Positions 22,301 through 33,610 are shown, counted from the first letter of the stretch. The stretch is 64,000 nucleotides of DNA from Leuctra nigra (GCA_934045905.1 OW203767.1:16557073-16621072); one strand, 5' to 3'. Made by a program: numbers and translations. The notes: a model not told the origin generated them from the letters alone.

Positions 22301-25300
22301 GGTCCACCGTTGCAAGAATACAAATAGTTCCGTTTGGTTAACGGTATGCCTTGCTCATTGATTTTTACACCATCCTGCAAGAGACCATTAAACCAAAGTG
22401 TATTATAAGTTAAATAACACAATCAAATGATTCAGAATACAATTTATTCTTCATGTTGTTGGCCAGAAAATTATCATTCATATGTATTGATTTGAATCAA
22501 GAGAGAAAAGTAAACTCTTGCTTTTATACTTTGTTCTCTAAACTTTCCTAATTGGTAGAAAGATGTTTTTGAAATTTGCTCTGACATAACTACAGCATTA
22601 CAATCTAACTAAAATAAATACAGGTATTAAAAATAAGTATAATAACAAATAAATAGACTGACCAGGATTGTCAATGCTGGCAAGAACTGCCGAACTTTCT
22701 CAACGTATGTCATCTCGTCATCAAATTGCTGACACAAAGGATTATTATCGAGATTGATTTCAGCTAACTGTGCCGACGGAAACAGTGACAAGTCTTCGAC
22801 GACATTAAACTTGTTATAGCTGAGGTTCAGTGTGCGCAAGTACATGCTCGGTAACGACTCCAGTGTCTTCATCGAGGTCAGCTCGTTGTTGGCCAATGAA
22901 ATGTAAGCGATGCGCTGACTGCCCGTGTACTCTCTTCACCAAGCCCATCACGAACTCGAAGGTACGAGGTTGTGAGAGAGGAACAAAGAGGTCCACTAAT
23001 GCTGGAGCAAATTACATATTAATTAGTATCATAATGAGATCTGATGCAAGATTTCGCTTTCAGTAAATTTAGGCATTAACATTAGAACATTTTGGAGCTC
23101 GTCCACATAAAATATCAGAATATTTAAAGATGCATATTTTTAGGTACTACCTACCTATTAACTACTAGGAAAATGCTCTGTGTAACGCGTTGATGAGCGA
23201 GCACGGATACACGCAACACCTCGAACCGAAATTATGTCTATCTAAAATGTCATTTAAAGCCAATAATTCTTGAATTGCGTCACAGACTTGTAGTATAAAA
23301 ATCTCTAAAATCTCCAAAAATATTGATGCCAATCCTTGCTAAGTTTTAAGTTGATCGATTAAACCTTTATGATTGAACGGTGTCTTGTTAATTTTCAAAA
23401 ATCACAGGATCTCGTTCAAAAAATATACCTGGGACCACATCTGTTGAATGGTCATTATTAGTTTCATATCGTTTAAAACTTTCTGCTCTAACTACCTTGC
23501 CTTGAACTGAAGATTCGAAGTCGCCGTGAATTTGACAGCCAACATGCAAAAGTCCCTAAAATGACAAAAACTTTTGAAAATAACGACAGATTAGACTGAA
23601 AATTGGCAAAAATACCTTAAATGTTGGTACCAATGACCATGCGAAGTTTTTAGTTGGTCGGTCAATCGGTTCCAGTTTAAATTTCAAAAATCACAGGAAA
23701 AATGGTTTCAAATTTGAACCAATTGGAGGATTTGGCTGAAAATTTTTATTATTGGGCACAATGTTGGTTGCAATGACTTTGCTAAATTTCAAATTGATCA
23801 AACCAACCAATCGAAAGATAATTTTTATAAAATTTGAACCAATCACAGGATATCATTCAGAAAAGATCCCAGAGACGGCATAGATTACGTTTGTATGTTA
23901 GCAAAATTTCAGATCGATTGGTTGTGCGGTTTGACCTGGGCAGTGCAGGCAAAAAAAAATACAAACAAACAAAAAAAAACACAGAGAAAGTGCCATTCAG
24001 AAAGACCCTGTCTTACTTCAAGAACCTGGAGTACCTGGATCATTATGGAAGTCCTTAAGGTTGAGGAAGAATTCCTTTGGGTTGTATCTCTTCTTGATGA
24101 CGTTGCTGAGAACGTCTTCTATGTTCAGGATACAATCAACTCCTACTTCTGCACCCAAGATAATCCTCAGTTGCATCTAGAATAAGTAGGTAGTGAAAGT
24201 AAAGTACCTACCTAGGTACTGTAAAGGCAATAAATTAAACAGATCAAGCTTCTCAATGTTTTGTTTGTTTTTTGTTCAGTGCAAACTGAAATTTGGCACA
24301 GCTATATAAAAAAAATCAACTTAGTAATGAACTGTACATAGGTCTATTCATATTGAACAAAATCATATACCTAATTTGTTGAAAAGTAAAAATTAACTAA
24401 CATCTAAACAATGATAATGTAATTGAGAGAATAACACTTTGTGGGCAGTAGCCTTGAATTTATATCTATGTGTTAGTTGGTTGTTTGTCATTTGAGAAAA
24501 ATCGGTTAAGTTCTGTAACCAAAATATATGCAGTGTCCCTTGACCTCTTTCAACATTAATGAGTGTACGGTGTAGACCTATAGACCGAAATCCACCTAGC
24601 AAATTTTTAATAGAATGATGGATGACAAAGGCTGGCTATCATCAACACTTCAAGCTGTTACCCAGTTAAATATAATAATAAACACATTTTGAACTTACAT
24701 TTGCCCCAAAAGGATTTACTAACACCATGCTGTTTGAGAAGAATCTAGAGATTGCAGGTCCACAAGTACGAGCATAGAAGACAGCGTCGCCACCTTGTTT
24801 CGTGTACTGTAAAAGATTTTTAGTTACTTAAAATATGTACCTAGGTACACTCCCCCAAATAATAAACGGTACTTGGTACAAAACGTACTGGCTGCTGGGC
24901 CGGTTCCTTGACAATCAATCCTTGTTATTATCAATGAAATCAGAGCTCACCTAAAAGAGTTAGATAATGCGTTAGCACTGACTTCATGGGATGATGCCAT
25001 CAAACCTTAATCAGTCAATTCATTTTCTTTCGAGTACCGTTTATTATTTGGGGGAGTGTACCTAGGTCACTTTAAAAACTTGGTAGACTATCAACTTAAA
25101 ATTTTGATAAGAATGGTAGGGTAACTTATCGTCATATTTGAAATTGAATTAAAATGAAGTTTAGCAATTTACAAAATAATACTTATGAGTCTATTGAACC
25201 AAATGAACATATTTAGCAGAGCAGTGGAGCAGGGACGGCGCCAGGGGGGGCGTGCCCACCCAAAATTGTCTACTGCCCACCCTGTGACCACCCAAAATTA

Positions 25301-25839
25301 ATCCAAAATACTTTTATAACTTGTCTTTAATTTGAATGTTTAGTTAAAATTTAATTTAAATAAAGTACCTAATCAAATAACACAGATTGAATAATTTTCT
25401 GAAATTATAGGCTGTATGTATAGATCAAACCTTCATTTGGTAATTTTACAATCCAGTATCCACCCCTATTTTATGTGATGTCAATCATATTTTACTCCAG
25501 AAGTAGTATTTTCAACGACCCAAATTCGTTTCTCTTGATTTAAAAATACAAAAATTGCCCCCGAGGGGCGCATGGCTTTCTTTTACCTAACACTTATACT
25601 CAGGGTTGGGTAAGTTACCAAAAATAAAGTAACTTTAGAAAGTTATGTTACTTTCTCCAAAAAAGTAACTAGTTAAAGTTAAAGTTACTGAGAAAATATA
25701 GGTAACTGAAAGTTACATTTTCAGTGAAAGTTACTATGAAAGTTACTCTGATAAAAATTGATAATTTTGAGGGAAAACTTGACAACGGGTTGGCAGTAAC
25801 CACGTGACATGATGTTGACTGGTGATGTATCAATGCGCT

Positions 25840-25872
<33 letters not shown>

Positions 25873-26737
25873 GAACGGATAGATGACCATTTTATTTTGC
25901 ATGTAGAGCAAGCTAAGACCAAAGGAGGGGGAGGGGAAGGGCTGGTTAGGGTCGCGCGTACTCGGGTAGGCAGGAAATGAAATGATTTGATGCGTGCTAA
26001 ATATAGATACAGGTAAAATGTTTGGTTTACAATGTCAAGTTTTCTCTCAGGAGAGAAGGTATAACGTGTTCTAAAGTAACTTTCTTAGTAACTTTTAAAA
26101 ATCAAAAAGTTCCCGTAAAAAAAGGAACTTAGGCGTAATTAAGTTACCAGGTTTAAAAAGTATTGAGTTACCATAAAAGTTACTGAAAAAGTAACGCGTT
26201 ACTGGTAACGCGTTACTTTTGTTAAGTTACTACCCAACCCTGCTTATACTTTCAGTGGAAATTATGTACCAACCACAAATAATTGTCTGTGGCTCACTGA
26301 CCCCCCCCCCTCCCCCCCGCTACCAAAATTTCCTGGCGCCATCCATGCAGTGGAGATAGTGTACCTAATCTATAAAAGATGTCATGGCTTGTACATACCT
26401 TTACAGGTATAAGTTCACAGGGATGAGCTGCCTGAACTATTAATTTCAACACAAAGTCCTTGAAATATCTGGATCCACCCGTGATCTGGAAAATAAATCA
26501 ACCCAGTTTCGTGATCATTGCATACCTCCTTATAAAATAGGTTTACGTTGCCCCATGAATAATACAAACAATACTTACTATGAACTTGTGGAATAAGGCT
26601 TGACTGTACACTAATCTTAAGACGTCTTTGTTGTTAACCTTAATTGTCTTCATTTTTTCCACATTTAATTCGATTGGTTTGAATGAAGAATTATTTGCAA
26701 TTGATGCTGCATTCTGGAGTGTGGTGACCGATGCCAT
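19383..26737 (-). CDS. NXF: Nuclear RNA export factor paralog A (NXF/TAP), nine exons, frame broken in exon 5
   Basis: In minus order the exons are 26579-26737, 26399-26485, 24699-24806, 24035-24176, 22663-23001, 22182-22374, 20965-21158, 19975-20276 and 19383-19494. The product has an RRM (HKFI, GGSRYFKDFVLKL, FYARTCG), leucine-rich repeats (LRTLNLSYNKFNVVEDLSLF, NNPLCQQFDDEMTYV), an NTF2-like domain (GGPLVDQFIQHYFDTYDSAN, HDPHSFSVDL, INVTGVFKD) and a TAP-C/UBA-like end (LEDCNWNLEEALTVFRDLYK). NXF proteins export mRNA by binding RNA/adaptors through RRM-LRR, NXT through NTF2 and FG-nucleoporins through NTF2/UBA. Exon 5 is 339 nt where 341 would keep frame, so LVKRVHG and RIAYISLANNEL lie in different frames. 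This is either a pseudogenising lesion or an assembly error. All splice sites are otherwise intact. The N-terminus is short and lacks an Arg-rich region. Confidence 0.9.
21331..22169. mobile_element. TA-flanked TIR element in NXF-A intron 6
   Basis: The ends TTAACTCGTGTATAAGACGC and its inverted form are flanked by TA at 21329-21330 and 22170-22171. The right terminal repeat is duplicated in tandem (GCGTCTTATACACGAG twice). The element has no transposase frame and carries the smaller MITE at 21738-21895. Its right edge lies only 10 bp from NXF-A exon 6. Confidence 0.75.
21738..21895. mobile_element. Short palindromic MITE, 158 bp
   Basis: Arms of about 50-55 bp begin AGCTGGGTCCACATAGACCG and contain repeated TTTTGCGTTTTGCGTTTTCC. 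The inverted arm ends GGTCTATGTGGATCCAGCT. The central spacer includes ACCAATCACAAG and its partner GTGATTGGCT. A target duplication is not clear. Confidence 0.75.
22663..23001 (-). pseudogene. NXF: NXF-A exon 5 with 2-nt frame deficit
   Basis: The first half reads LVDLFVPLSQPRTFEFVMGL in the frame set by exon 4. The second half reads LANNELTSMKTLESLPSMYL in the frame required by exon 6. Between AAGAGA and CGCATC there are 16 nt, where paralog B has 18. No intron of realistic size can bridge this. The lesion is not in a homopolymer. Confidence 0.8.
23169..23995. mobile_element. TA-TIR element, left end and body, right end missing
   Basis: The left end GGAAAATGCTC...GTAACGCGTTGATGAGCGAG follows TA at 23167-23168. 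The interior (CAAAATTTCAGATCG, TGTGCGGTTTGACCTGGGCA, AAAGTGCCAT) aligns with 32650-33608. The inverted right repeat was not found; similarity stops about 40 bp before NXF-A exon 4. Confidence 0.65.
24840..25066. mobile_element. MITE, 227 bp, with perfect 34-bp inverted repeats
   Basis: The left arm 24840-24873 begins CCTAGGTACACTCCCCC. The right arm 25033-25066 is its exact reverse complement. It lies in NXF-A intron 2 and has no coding capacity. The target duplication is unclear because the tips are themselves palindromic. Confidence 0.8.
25230..26347. mobile_element. hAT-like element with TSD CAGTGGAG, split by a second hAT MITE
   Basis: The outer ends CAGGGACGGCGCCAGG and (inverted) CATGGATGGCGCCAGG are flanked by perfect CAGTGGAG copies at 25222-25229 and 26348-26355. 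Without the inner insertion it is about 470 bp. It lies in NXF-A intron 2 and contains no transposase. Confidence 0.82.
25601..26242. mobile_element. Nested hAT MITE, 642 bp, TSD CTTATACT, with a ~31-nt G run
   Basis: The ends CAGGGTTGGGTAAGTTAC and the inverted GTAAGTTACTACCCAACCCTG-type end are flanked by CTTATACT at 25593-25600 and 26243-26250. The interior repeats AGTTAC/GTAACT as in 17783-18410. A G homopolymer of about 31 nt lies at 25840-25870. Confidence 0.88.
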
Positions 26738-28134
26738 CTTTATTTAAATGAAAATAAACAGACAATGCGTTTTAAATTCCTAAAAGACTACTTTCACCCC
26801 AGTAACATTTAGGTTACAAAATAACAGTAGGTAGGTAGCCTAGTAGGTCGGTTCGGTGGAGCGTTGAAATATGATATTGGATTATAATCTGATACCACAT
26901 CTGAGAGATAGACCGCACAGACTCAAACAATAGTATTAGGGGAAAGGAAGCTCTGATATTCCTTTATATAGGTACTTAATTTATAACTCTTTTATTTGGT
27001 GATGGTATTATAACGATATAACTTTCTGGAAGGTGCCGATTTTTAGGTTAGCCTGAAATAAAGCAAAATATCACACCATTAACTGACAATAACGAAAAAT
27101 ATATAATATGCATAATATTCTATTGCTCAGGCAAATTATGACACTATATCGCATTAATCTAAAATATTATACATGTAAAAATGAAACAACTTATACCTTT
27201 TCAAATGACATTTCACATGCAACCACACTTGTTTACAATGTACAAACTACTTTACCGACAATCCGGTCTAGAAGTCGGAACCCTCAATTCTCATTGGTCG
27301 GATTTTCAGAGTATTATGGTGGGAATTTCAAACTCTTCAATGCTCTTCCCAACCACGTTTCACACTTCCTGCATACTTTAATTGATTTTCAAATCTGATG
27401 TATTGAAAAAAGTAGAAAATTAGTTACGTTATATATTTAAAAAATCTATAATTTACGCAACTATCACAAGAAAAAAAATATTTTGTCAATGTATTTCCGA
27501 ACATAATTTTTTTTCTTCTCTCCTAATGAATAGCAAGTCCTGCCTTTGATAGTCTTTGATGATGTCAAATCATGGATAGTGTTAAAAAGTTTGCAACGTT
27601 AACTGCAATACTTAATGCTTACTAAAATAAGTAGTAGGTATTTATTGCCAAAACAAGAACATTTAAAATTCCAGGTGCACATTCTGAACAGTGAGTAAAT
27701 TCACCGAGTTATCTGATTTAGTATTCGAGCTACAGATGGATCTGTGATTTTTGGGAAAATAAATAAGACAAGAAAACTGCAAAGATATTATTATGTATTA
27801 AGAATCAACTAGAAATTCACTACAAATAGGTATACATAATACGTAATATTAAATTAGAACAAATACAAAAATGACAACAGCTTAACATTGACTATACATT
27901 ATTTTAGGCACCTACTCAATTTCTACTCCTACCAATGGAAAAGCCTACATACAAGCATAGAAAATGTAAATGATTGTGTACAACACAAACCTAGTTGAAG
28001 TTGAACATACAGTCAAAAACGTTTCAAGTTGACAGCACAAGTTATGAAATAGTAAAATTACCTACATAGTCAGCTCATGTTACTTGCTAGAAGCAACAAC
28101 CATTGGTTTAGGGAGAGTTAGCTACATTTACATA
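26738..28134. other. Intergenic between NXF-A start and NXF-B stop
   Basis: No coding sequence is recognised. It contains the putative NXF-A promoter block (27203-27260). TTTATT at 27641 is a possible minus-strand poly(A) signal for NXF-B, about 490 bp past its stop codon. Confidence 0.35.
27203..27260 (-). promoter_or_regulatory. Conserved NXF-A upstream block (putative promoter)
   Basis: Read on the minus strand, GTCGGTAAAGTAGTTTGTAC...GTAAACAAGTGTGG...GAAATGTCATTT aligns with 32491-32542 upstream of NXF-B (GTCGGTAAAATAGTTTGTAA, ACAAGTATGG, GTGTCATTTCG). It lies about 470-520 bp upstream of the start codon. Conservation between otherwise diverged flanks suggests a promoter or 5' leader; this is inference. 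Confidence 0.35.
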
Positions 28135-31100
28135 TCAATCAGGTTGACCTTGGAACGCACTATTTGGGATGGCCTTCAGCTTGTACAAGTCTCTGAACAC
28201 CGTCAACGCCTCTTCCAGATTCCAATCGCAATCTTCCAGACTCCTAAAAATAAAATACAAATTGTTAATCGCTATTCAGCTGCTTTTCAGTTGTCGCTGT
28301 TCAGTACAGATCAAAGATTATTACTATGCGGATTTATGCTATGGATTTTCTTTATTTCCTTTCACTTAGGTATGCGGATTTATGCTATGGATTTTCTTTA
28401 TTTTCTTTCACTTAGGTAAGCCAGCACACAATGATTTTCCTTAACGCTAGACTTATTTTCATTTGTATTCGTTAAAATTGCATCATAGGAATATCATGTA
28501 TCTTTGGAAGAAATATAATTACGTACGTATCTAAAATTGAAATTGACAAATACACACTTTTGAGCATATTCCGGCTTCATCTCCGTGATCTGTGCCACTA
28601 TCTCCGTCATCTGTGCCTGCTCTGCTTCGTCGAGCTGCGGTACCACAGTTTGAGCAGTCCGTGGCGCGCGTTCGATCCGGAAAGCTTCCGAGGCTTCGGC
28701 GCTGAGTGCGTTGGACACATGCAGCATCTCGTTGACGATCTGCCACTCTTGGCTGACCAAAGTTTTGGCCATGCGACGGAGGAAGAAAGTGCGGTAGAAT
28801 GAGCGGATCAAGCCAGAGTCTTTGAACACTCCGGTTACATTGATGAGGGCCATGTCATCCTATAAGAAAAAAGAATAAATAAATAATAATCTTCTTCTGG
28901 TTCCGACAATGTTGTCAGGTCAGACAGTGGGAGCTCCCACTTGGTATAGGGCCTTGGATCTCTTCCAAACCGGCTGGCCAGGTCTGACGTTTCATCCTCC
29001 TCCTCTTCTCCATCCTCGTCACCTTCCTCAGACTTCTCCACCAGCTCCCAACAGATCCTCCTGTCCTCCCACCACTGATCTACTTCCACTTCCTGCCACC
29101 TTTGCTGCCTGTCCTCCACATCTTCTCGCATAAGACCACTCCACCTCATAAATTTACTCCACGGACATAATTTTGAGGCAATTTGATTCAAATAGGTAAT
29201 CAAAAGACATATCAACAGATTGGATAATTCTCATATTTTACACATTGCACCAAATGGTTGGTACAAATTTTTAATATTTCAGACTATAATATTTATTTAA
29301 CTTCCTCATGCTTAAAAGGATTGCATCCGCAAGTAGATATTTGGGGATGTAAGTACTTAACACTACAAGACGGTGGGATCCTATGGATAGGATCCAGTAG
29401 ACTCTACGTACCTACTTGTGTCGATAAGTCTAGAAGTTTTTTGGCATGGCGCTCATGCTGTATCAATTTATTACTTATGTACAGCAACATAGAATTGAAA
29501 TGTAAAAGGACATGGCTGAAGGGTTTTACTCTTTTAACAAGATCAAGATTATCTGCAAGATGATGTGTTGTGTTTGTTTGAACATTTTTCCTCCAGAATG
29601 AGCGTAAAGAGTGGAGTCAAAGTGTGACCTTAAAACAACTTGATATTAAACAATGTGGATTGTACCACAATAAGTGTACCCTAATCTAAAAAAAAACATA
29701 TTTACAAGTTCACATTTAGATATTTCTGGGCATACCTAATCGAATCTCAGATAGTTCAATCAAGATAGAATTTTTTTATATTAACCCGATCGAGATTGCG
29801 ATCTATAAATCACAACTGACTAACCGTGTAGAATGGAAGATCAACGGAGAACGAATGAGGATCATGAAGTGTAACCGGCAGAAGACAGAGGAGCTCGATG
29901 ATCTTCTGTTGTCCTTGAAACAGCAGTTGGTGAGCCTTCGCATAGTTCGACATCTTCATCAGGTTACGATTATGCTCCAAGTACTTCATCAGCTGAGAGG
30001 TTGCAGATGTAGTTTGCTCTACAATCCAAACGCTGGGTGTCAGTTGCAAATTGCAAGCCTAATGAAAACTCGTTTTCATTCAAAAATTATTTTACTACAT
30101 ATTTTGCTACATATAACAGATTGCAACTCTTTTTAAACTAAAATCGTTTTTTGTCAGTCTTCTAAAATTTCTTTAATGCTTCTCTTTCTAATAAGGCAAT
30201 TCAAATTTGTACACTACAAATTTAGTAGTAAATGTAATCCAAAATTACTTCTATATTAGGGGGCACCAAAGGTGGGCAACTGGACACCAGAGTCTCCTCT
30301 AGCATCACCAACAAATTCGTACTGATATTTTAAAACTCTTAAAAATTAATTGCATATAGAACATACTTGGTAAGTACGTGACCGTCAAAGAGAATTGTGC
30401 CTCTGCATGGTATGTCCCTGTAAGTTTGCGCCTGTTTGTACTGTCATACGTGTCGAAGTAGTGTTGAAGGAACTGATCAACCAATGGTCCTCCATCTCCC
30501 TTAATGAGAAAGTTGCGTTTGGTGTGAGGTATCCCTTGATCGTTGACCGTCACACCATCCTGTTAGAGAGTTTTAATTGTATTTAATGAAAAAAGGATTA
30601 TTAAAAACTGCCCATAGCAGCATACATCTTTATAGAGTGTTTGAATACATTTTTCATTCCGAATATTATCTTAACTTACCAATATTGTCAATGTTGGCAA
30701 GAACTCTCGAATCTTTTCAATGTAAGTCATCTCGTCATCAAATTGCTGACACAATGGATTATTGTCGAGATTGATTTCAACTAACTGCGCCGACGGAAAC
30801 AGTGCCAAGTCTTCGACGACATTAAACTTGTTATAGCTGAGGTTCAGTGTGCGCAAGTACACACTCGGTAAATGCTCCAGTGTTTTCATTACGCTCAGCT
30901 CGTTGTTGGCCAATGAGATCGAAGTTATGCGATGATTGCTAATCATTGTTCTCTTCAACACGCTCATTACAAACTCGAAGGTGCGAGGTTGTGAGAGCGG
31001 AACGAAAAGAGCATCCACCAATTCTAAATAACATGATAATATTACAATAGGTAGGACCTAAATCAATTTGTACAGTTTCAACTTTAGCAGCAGATGTGTT

Positions 31101-32162
31101 CTTTCACAATTGTTTGATGTAAATATTGATGAGCTAAACGAACAGTTTAAATTTTACTGAAATCCTAATTTCAATAATCAAGACATCTATTAAATCTACA
31201 CTTTCAAAGCTATGGTTTTGTATTCACATAGTAAGGTTCTAGTGAAGATGAAATTCAATTTTAGAAATCTTTAGTAGGTAACTGTTTAAAATTTAATGTT
31301 ATTGTTATCACTCTAGGCTCCATCCAATACTTGCCTGGGTCATTATTGAAATCCTTGAGGTTTAGTGAGGATTGCTCTGCATTGTATCTCTTTTTCAAGA
31401 CATTGCTCAATACAGAATTTATGTTGACTTCACAATCAGTCCCTAACATTTCAGCCAAGATGATCTTCATTTGCATCTAGGTAGTTGGACAGACACAATG
31501 GATTCATTAGACTGAAAATATTGTGTATAAGGAAAAGAATATGCTGTATTACTATCACGTCACTTACATTTTCTCCGTGAGGATTAACGACAATTAAGCC
31601 ATCACGGCAGAATTTGTCGATAGCTTGCCCGCACGCTCGAGCATAGAAGAATGAATCAGGATCCTGCTTTTGATACTGAAAAGAGATTTTAAACAAAACA
31701 TACATTTCTTAATTACTAGTTCATCAAAATTTTTAAATCAAATAGACAGGTTAACGATACCTATAAAGAATTTGTTATAAAAATAACAGCAACATGCTAC
31801 TAATTCATACCTTGACGGGAATCAGCTCATTTGGGTGTGCAGCCTCTATTACTAATTTTAAAACAAAGTCTTTGTAGTATCTGGATCCACCCAAAATCTG
31901 GAAAGAGTACAGAGGTAGGTACCTATCAGTCTAAATTGTTCAGAAATAATCAAGATTTGTAGCGAGTTGGTTTCTACATCCTCCAACTTACAATGAACTT
32001 GTGAAATAAGGCCTTACTGCTTGCAAGTCTTATAGTTGTTTTATCGGTCTTCTTTTTAATTGTTTCACTATTAATTTCAACCGGACTGAAATTAATGCTT
32101 CTCGCTGCTGTTATAGCCTTCGTCAGGCGGGCACTTTCAGTAGCTGGCGGAACTTCCGTCAT
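28135..32162 (-). CDS. NXF: Nuclear RNA export factor paralog B (NXF/TAP), nine exons, intact
   Basis: In minus order the exons are 31992-32162, 31811-31897, 31568-31675, 31335-31476, 30680-31023, 30367-30559, 29825-30018, 28558-28859 and 28135-28243. Together they make a clean 549-residue frame from ATG at 32162 to TGA. Domains: short N-terminus (1-50), RRM (about 50-130; HKFI, GGSRYYKDFVLKL, FYARACG), LRR (about 150-270; LRTLNLSYNKFNVVEDLALF), NTF2-like (about 290-510; GGPLVDQFLQHYFDTYDSTN, INVTGVFKD, QEWQIVNEMLHV) and TAP-C/UBA-like (515-549). NXF/TAP proteins carry RNA through nuclear pores with NXT; some insect paralogs (Drosophila Nxf2) act in piRNA silencing instead. The N-terminus lacks the Arg-rich RNA-binding region of NXF1, which suggests a specialised paralog. 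Exon lengths equal those of copy A for exons 2-4 and 6-8. Confidence 0.93.
28862..29215 (-). other. Acidic open frame in NXF-B intron 7
   Basis: A frame of about 115 residues in gene orientation is rich in Glu/Asp and Trp (REDVEDRQQRWQEVEVDQWW, EEGDEDGEEEEDETSDLASR). It has no start context, no matching splice sites and no counterpart in NXF-A. It could be a fragment of a transposon ORF. Function unknown. Confidence 0.2.
31329..31335 (-). other. GC-type splice donor of NXF-B exon 4
   Basis: The exon end reads CCCAG followed by GCAAGT. Phase and the paralog (CCAG followed by GTACTC at the same place) both require splicing at this GC. The only nearby GT would shift the frame. AG|GCAAGT is the known strong context for GC-AG introns. 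Confidence 0.8.
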
Positions 32163-32490
32163 TATAATTTGAAAATGTTGTCACTTACTAGAACACGATT
32201 CAATCACTACTTATTGTTCAAATCTAAAAATGACCTATTAAAATACTGAATGTCGCCTGAAATCAATGCTTCTCCGTTTTCCACCACAAAAGACATAATT
32301 TGGAATTATCTAGGTAAGCAGGCATCGTCGGTTATAAGGTTAAAAATATTCGGAAACAAAACAAAAATTACAATTTTTGGTTGAATATAAATGGATAGTA
32401 GGTAATTCAAGCTTACATATAATATTTAACATCAGTTTAACACCCTAAACTTACATTACAGTAAACATAAAAACTAATGAGGTAACCTAC

Positions 32491-32542
32491 GAAATGACAC
32501 TTGTGAGTCGGCCATACTTGTTTACAAACTATTTTACCGACC
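32491..32542 (-). promoter_or_regulatory. Conserved NXF-B upstream block (putative promoter)
   Basis: This is the counterpart of 27203-27260, about 330-380 bp upstream of the NXF-B ATG. The shared core on the minus strand is GTCGGTAAAATAGTTTGTAA followed by ACAAGT.ATGG-type sequence. A TIR element begins about 110 bp further upstream. Confidence 0.35.
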
Positions 32543-32649
32543 GCACCGCGACCGATGCATGACAGTAAAATCGGCGCGAAATTTTTAATCATAAAATATC
32601 CCAATAACAAACATGAGGCCACTATGGTATCTTTGGGAAATAAACTATA

Positions 32650-33608
32650 GGAAAACGCTCAGCGTAACGCGTTGATGAGCGAGCCTTCGTACTGCATCCG
32701 ATTTGAATTGAATTTGATATTGCGTTTGCAAGTATCAGCTGCTCCACAGGACTTGGAACTGAAGCATCAAGAAGACAGGGATAAAAATTTAGTTATACAT
32801 TTTTCAAATATTTCAAGATTATAGAACACAATGTCCTTAAAATTACAATAACTTTTGAAAATAGCGGCAGATTAGTCTTCAAATTGGCAAAAATACCTAA
32901 AATGTTGGTACCAATGACCATGCTAAGTTTTAAATTGATCGGTCAATCGGTTCTATAGTTTAAATTTCAAAAATTTCAGGAAAGATGGTTTTAAATTTTA
33001 ACCAATGTGAGGATTTGGCTGAAACTTTTTAAGATTGGGGACAAGGTTGGTTGCAATGGCTTTGCAAAATTTCACGAAAGATAATTTTTTAAAAGTTTGA
33101 ACCAATCACATGATCCTGTTCAAAAACAATCCCGGAGACCGTATAAATTACTTTAGTATGTGTGCAAAATTTCAGATCGTTCGGTTGTGCGGTTTGACCT
33201 GGGCAGTGCAGGCAAAAAAAGTGCCATAAGAGTACCGTGGTGATGACGATTTCTGGGGTTTGCACTTTGCAGACCCATTTTTTTAAATATGATGATTGGT
33301 TCAAATTTAAAAAATAACTTCCCATTGGTCGAAAATGAAAATATTCCAATTCAAATCTTGCATGCCACATTATCTCATATTTAACACATTTTCAGCCCAT
33401 TCGGTCAAGTATTTTTAAAAGTCTGAAAGTTCTGTCAAAAGAGATTTAATCGGTTATTTAACTATTATTCTAGTGTATGGAAATTGGAAAGTTTCAATGA
33501 AAGTTAGAAATTATGTAGTATTTTTTTTATTAATTCTTGAACGTGTTTGGTGGGAGATGTTGTGCGTATAGGTTCTCGCTCATCAACGCGTTACATTGAG
33601 CGTTTTTC
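32650..33608. mobile_element. Complete TA-flanked TIR element, 959 bp
   Basis: The left end GGAAAACGCTCAGCGTAACG...GATGAGCGAG and the right end, its inverted counterpart ending GAGCGTTTTTC, are each next to TA (32648-32649 and 33609-33610). TIRs are about 38 bp. No transposase frame is present. It is the best-preserved member of the family also seen at 10, 7635, 23169 and about 35465. A TA duplication fits non-autonomous Tc1/mariner-type DNA transposons. Confidence 0.82.
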
Positions 33609-33610
33609 TA

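Noticed and set aside
22900..22940. A tiny intron repairing the NXF-A frame
   Set aside because: The GT-AG pair available would give an intron of about 13 nt, far below any spliceosomal size.
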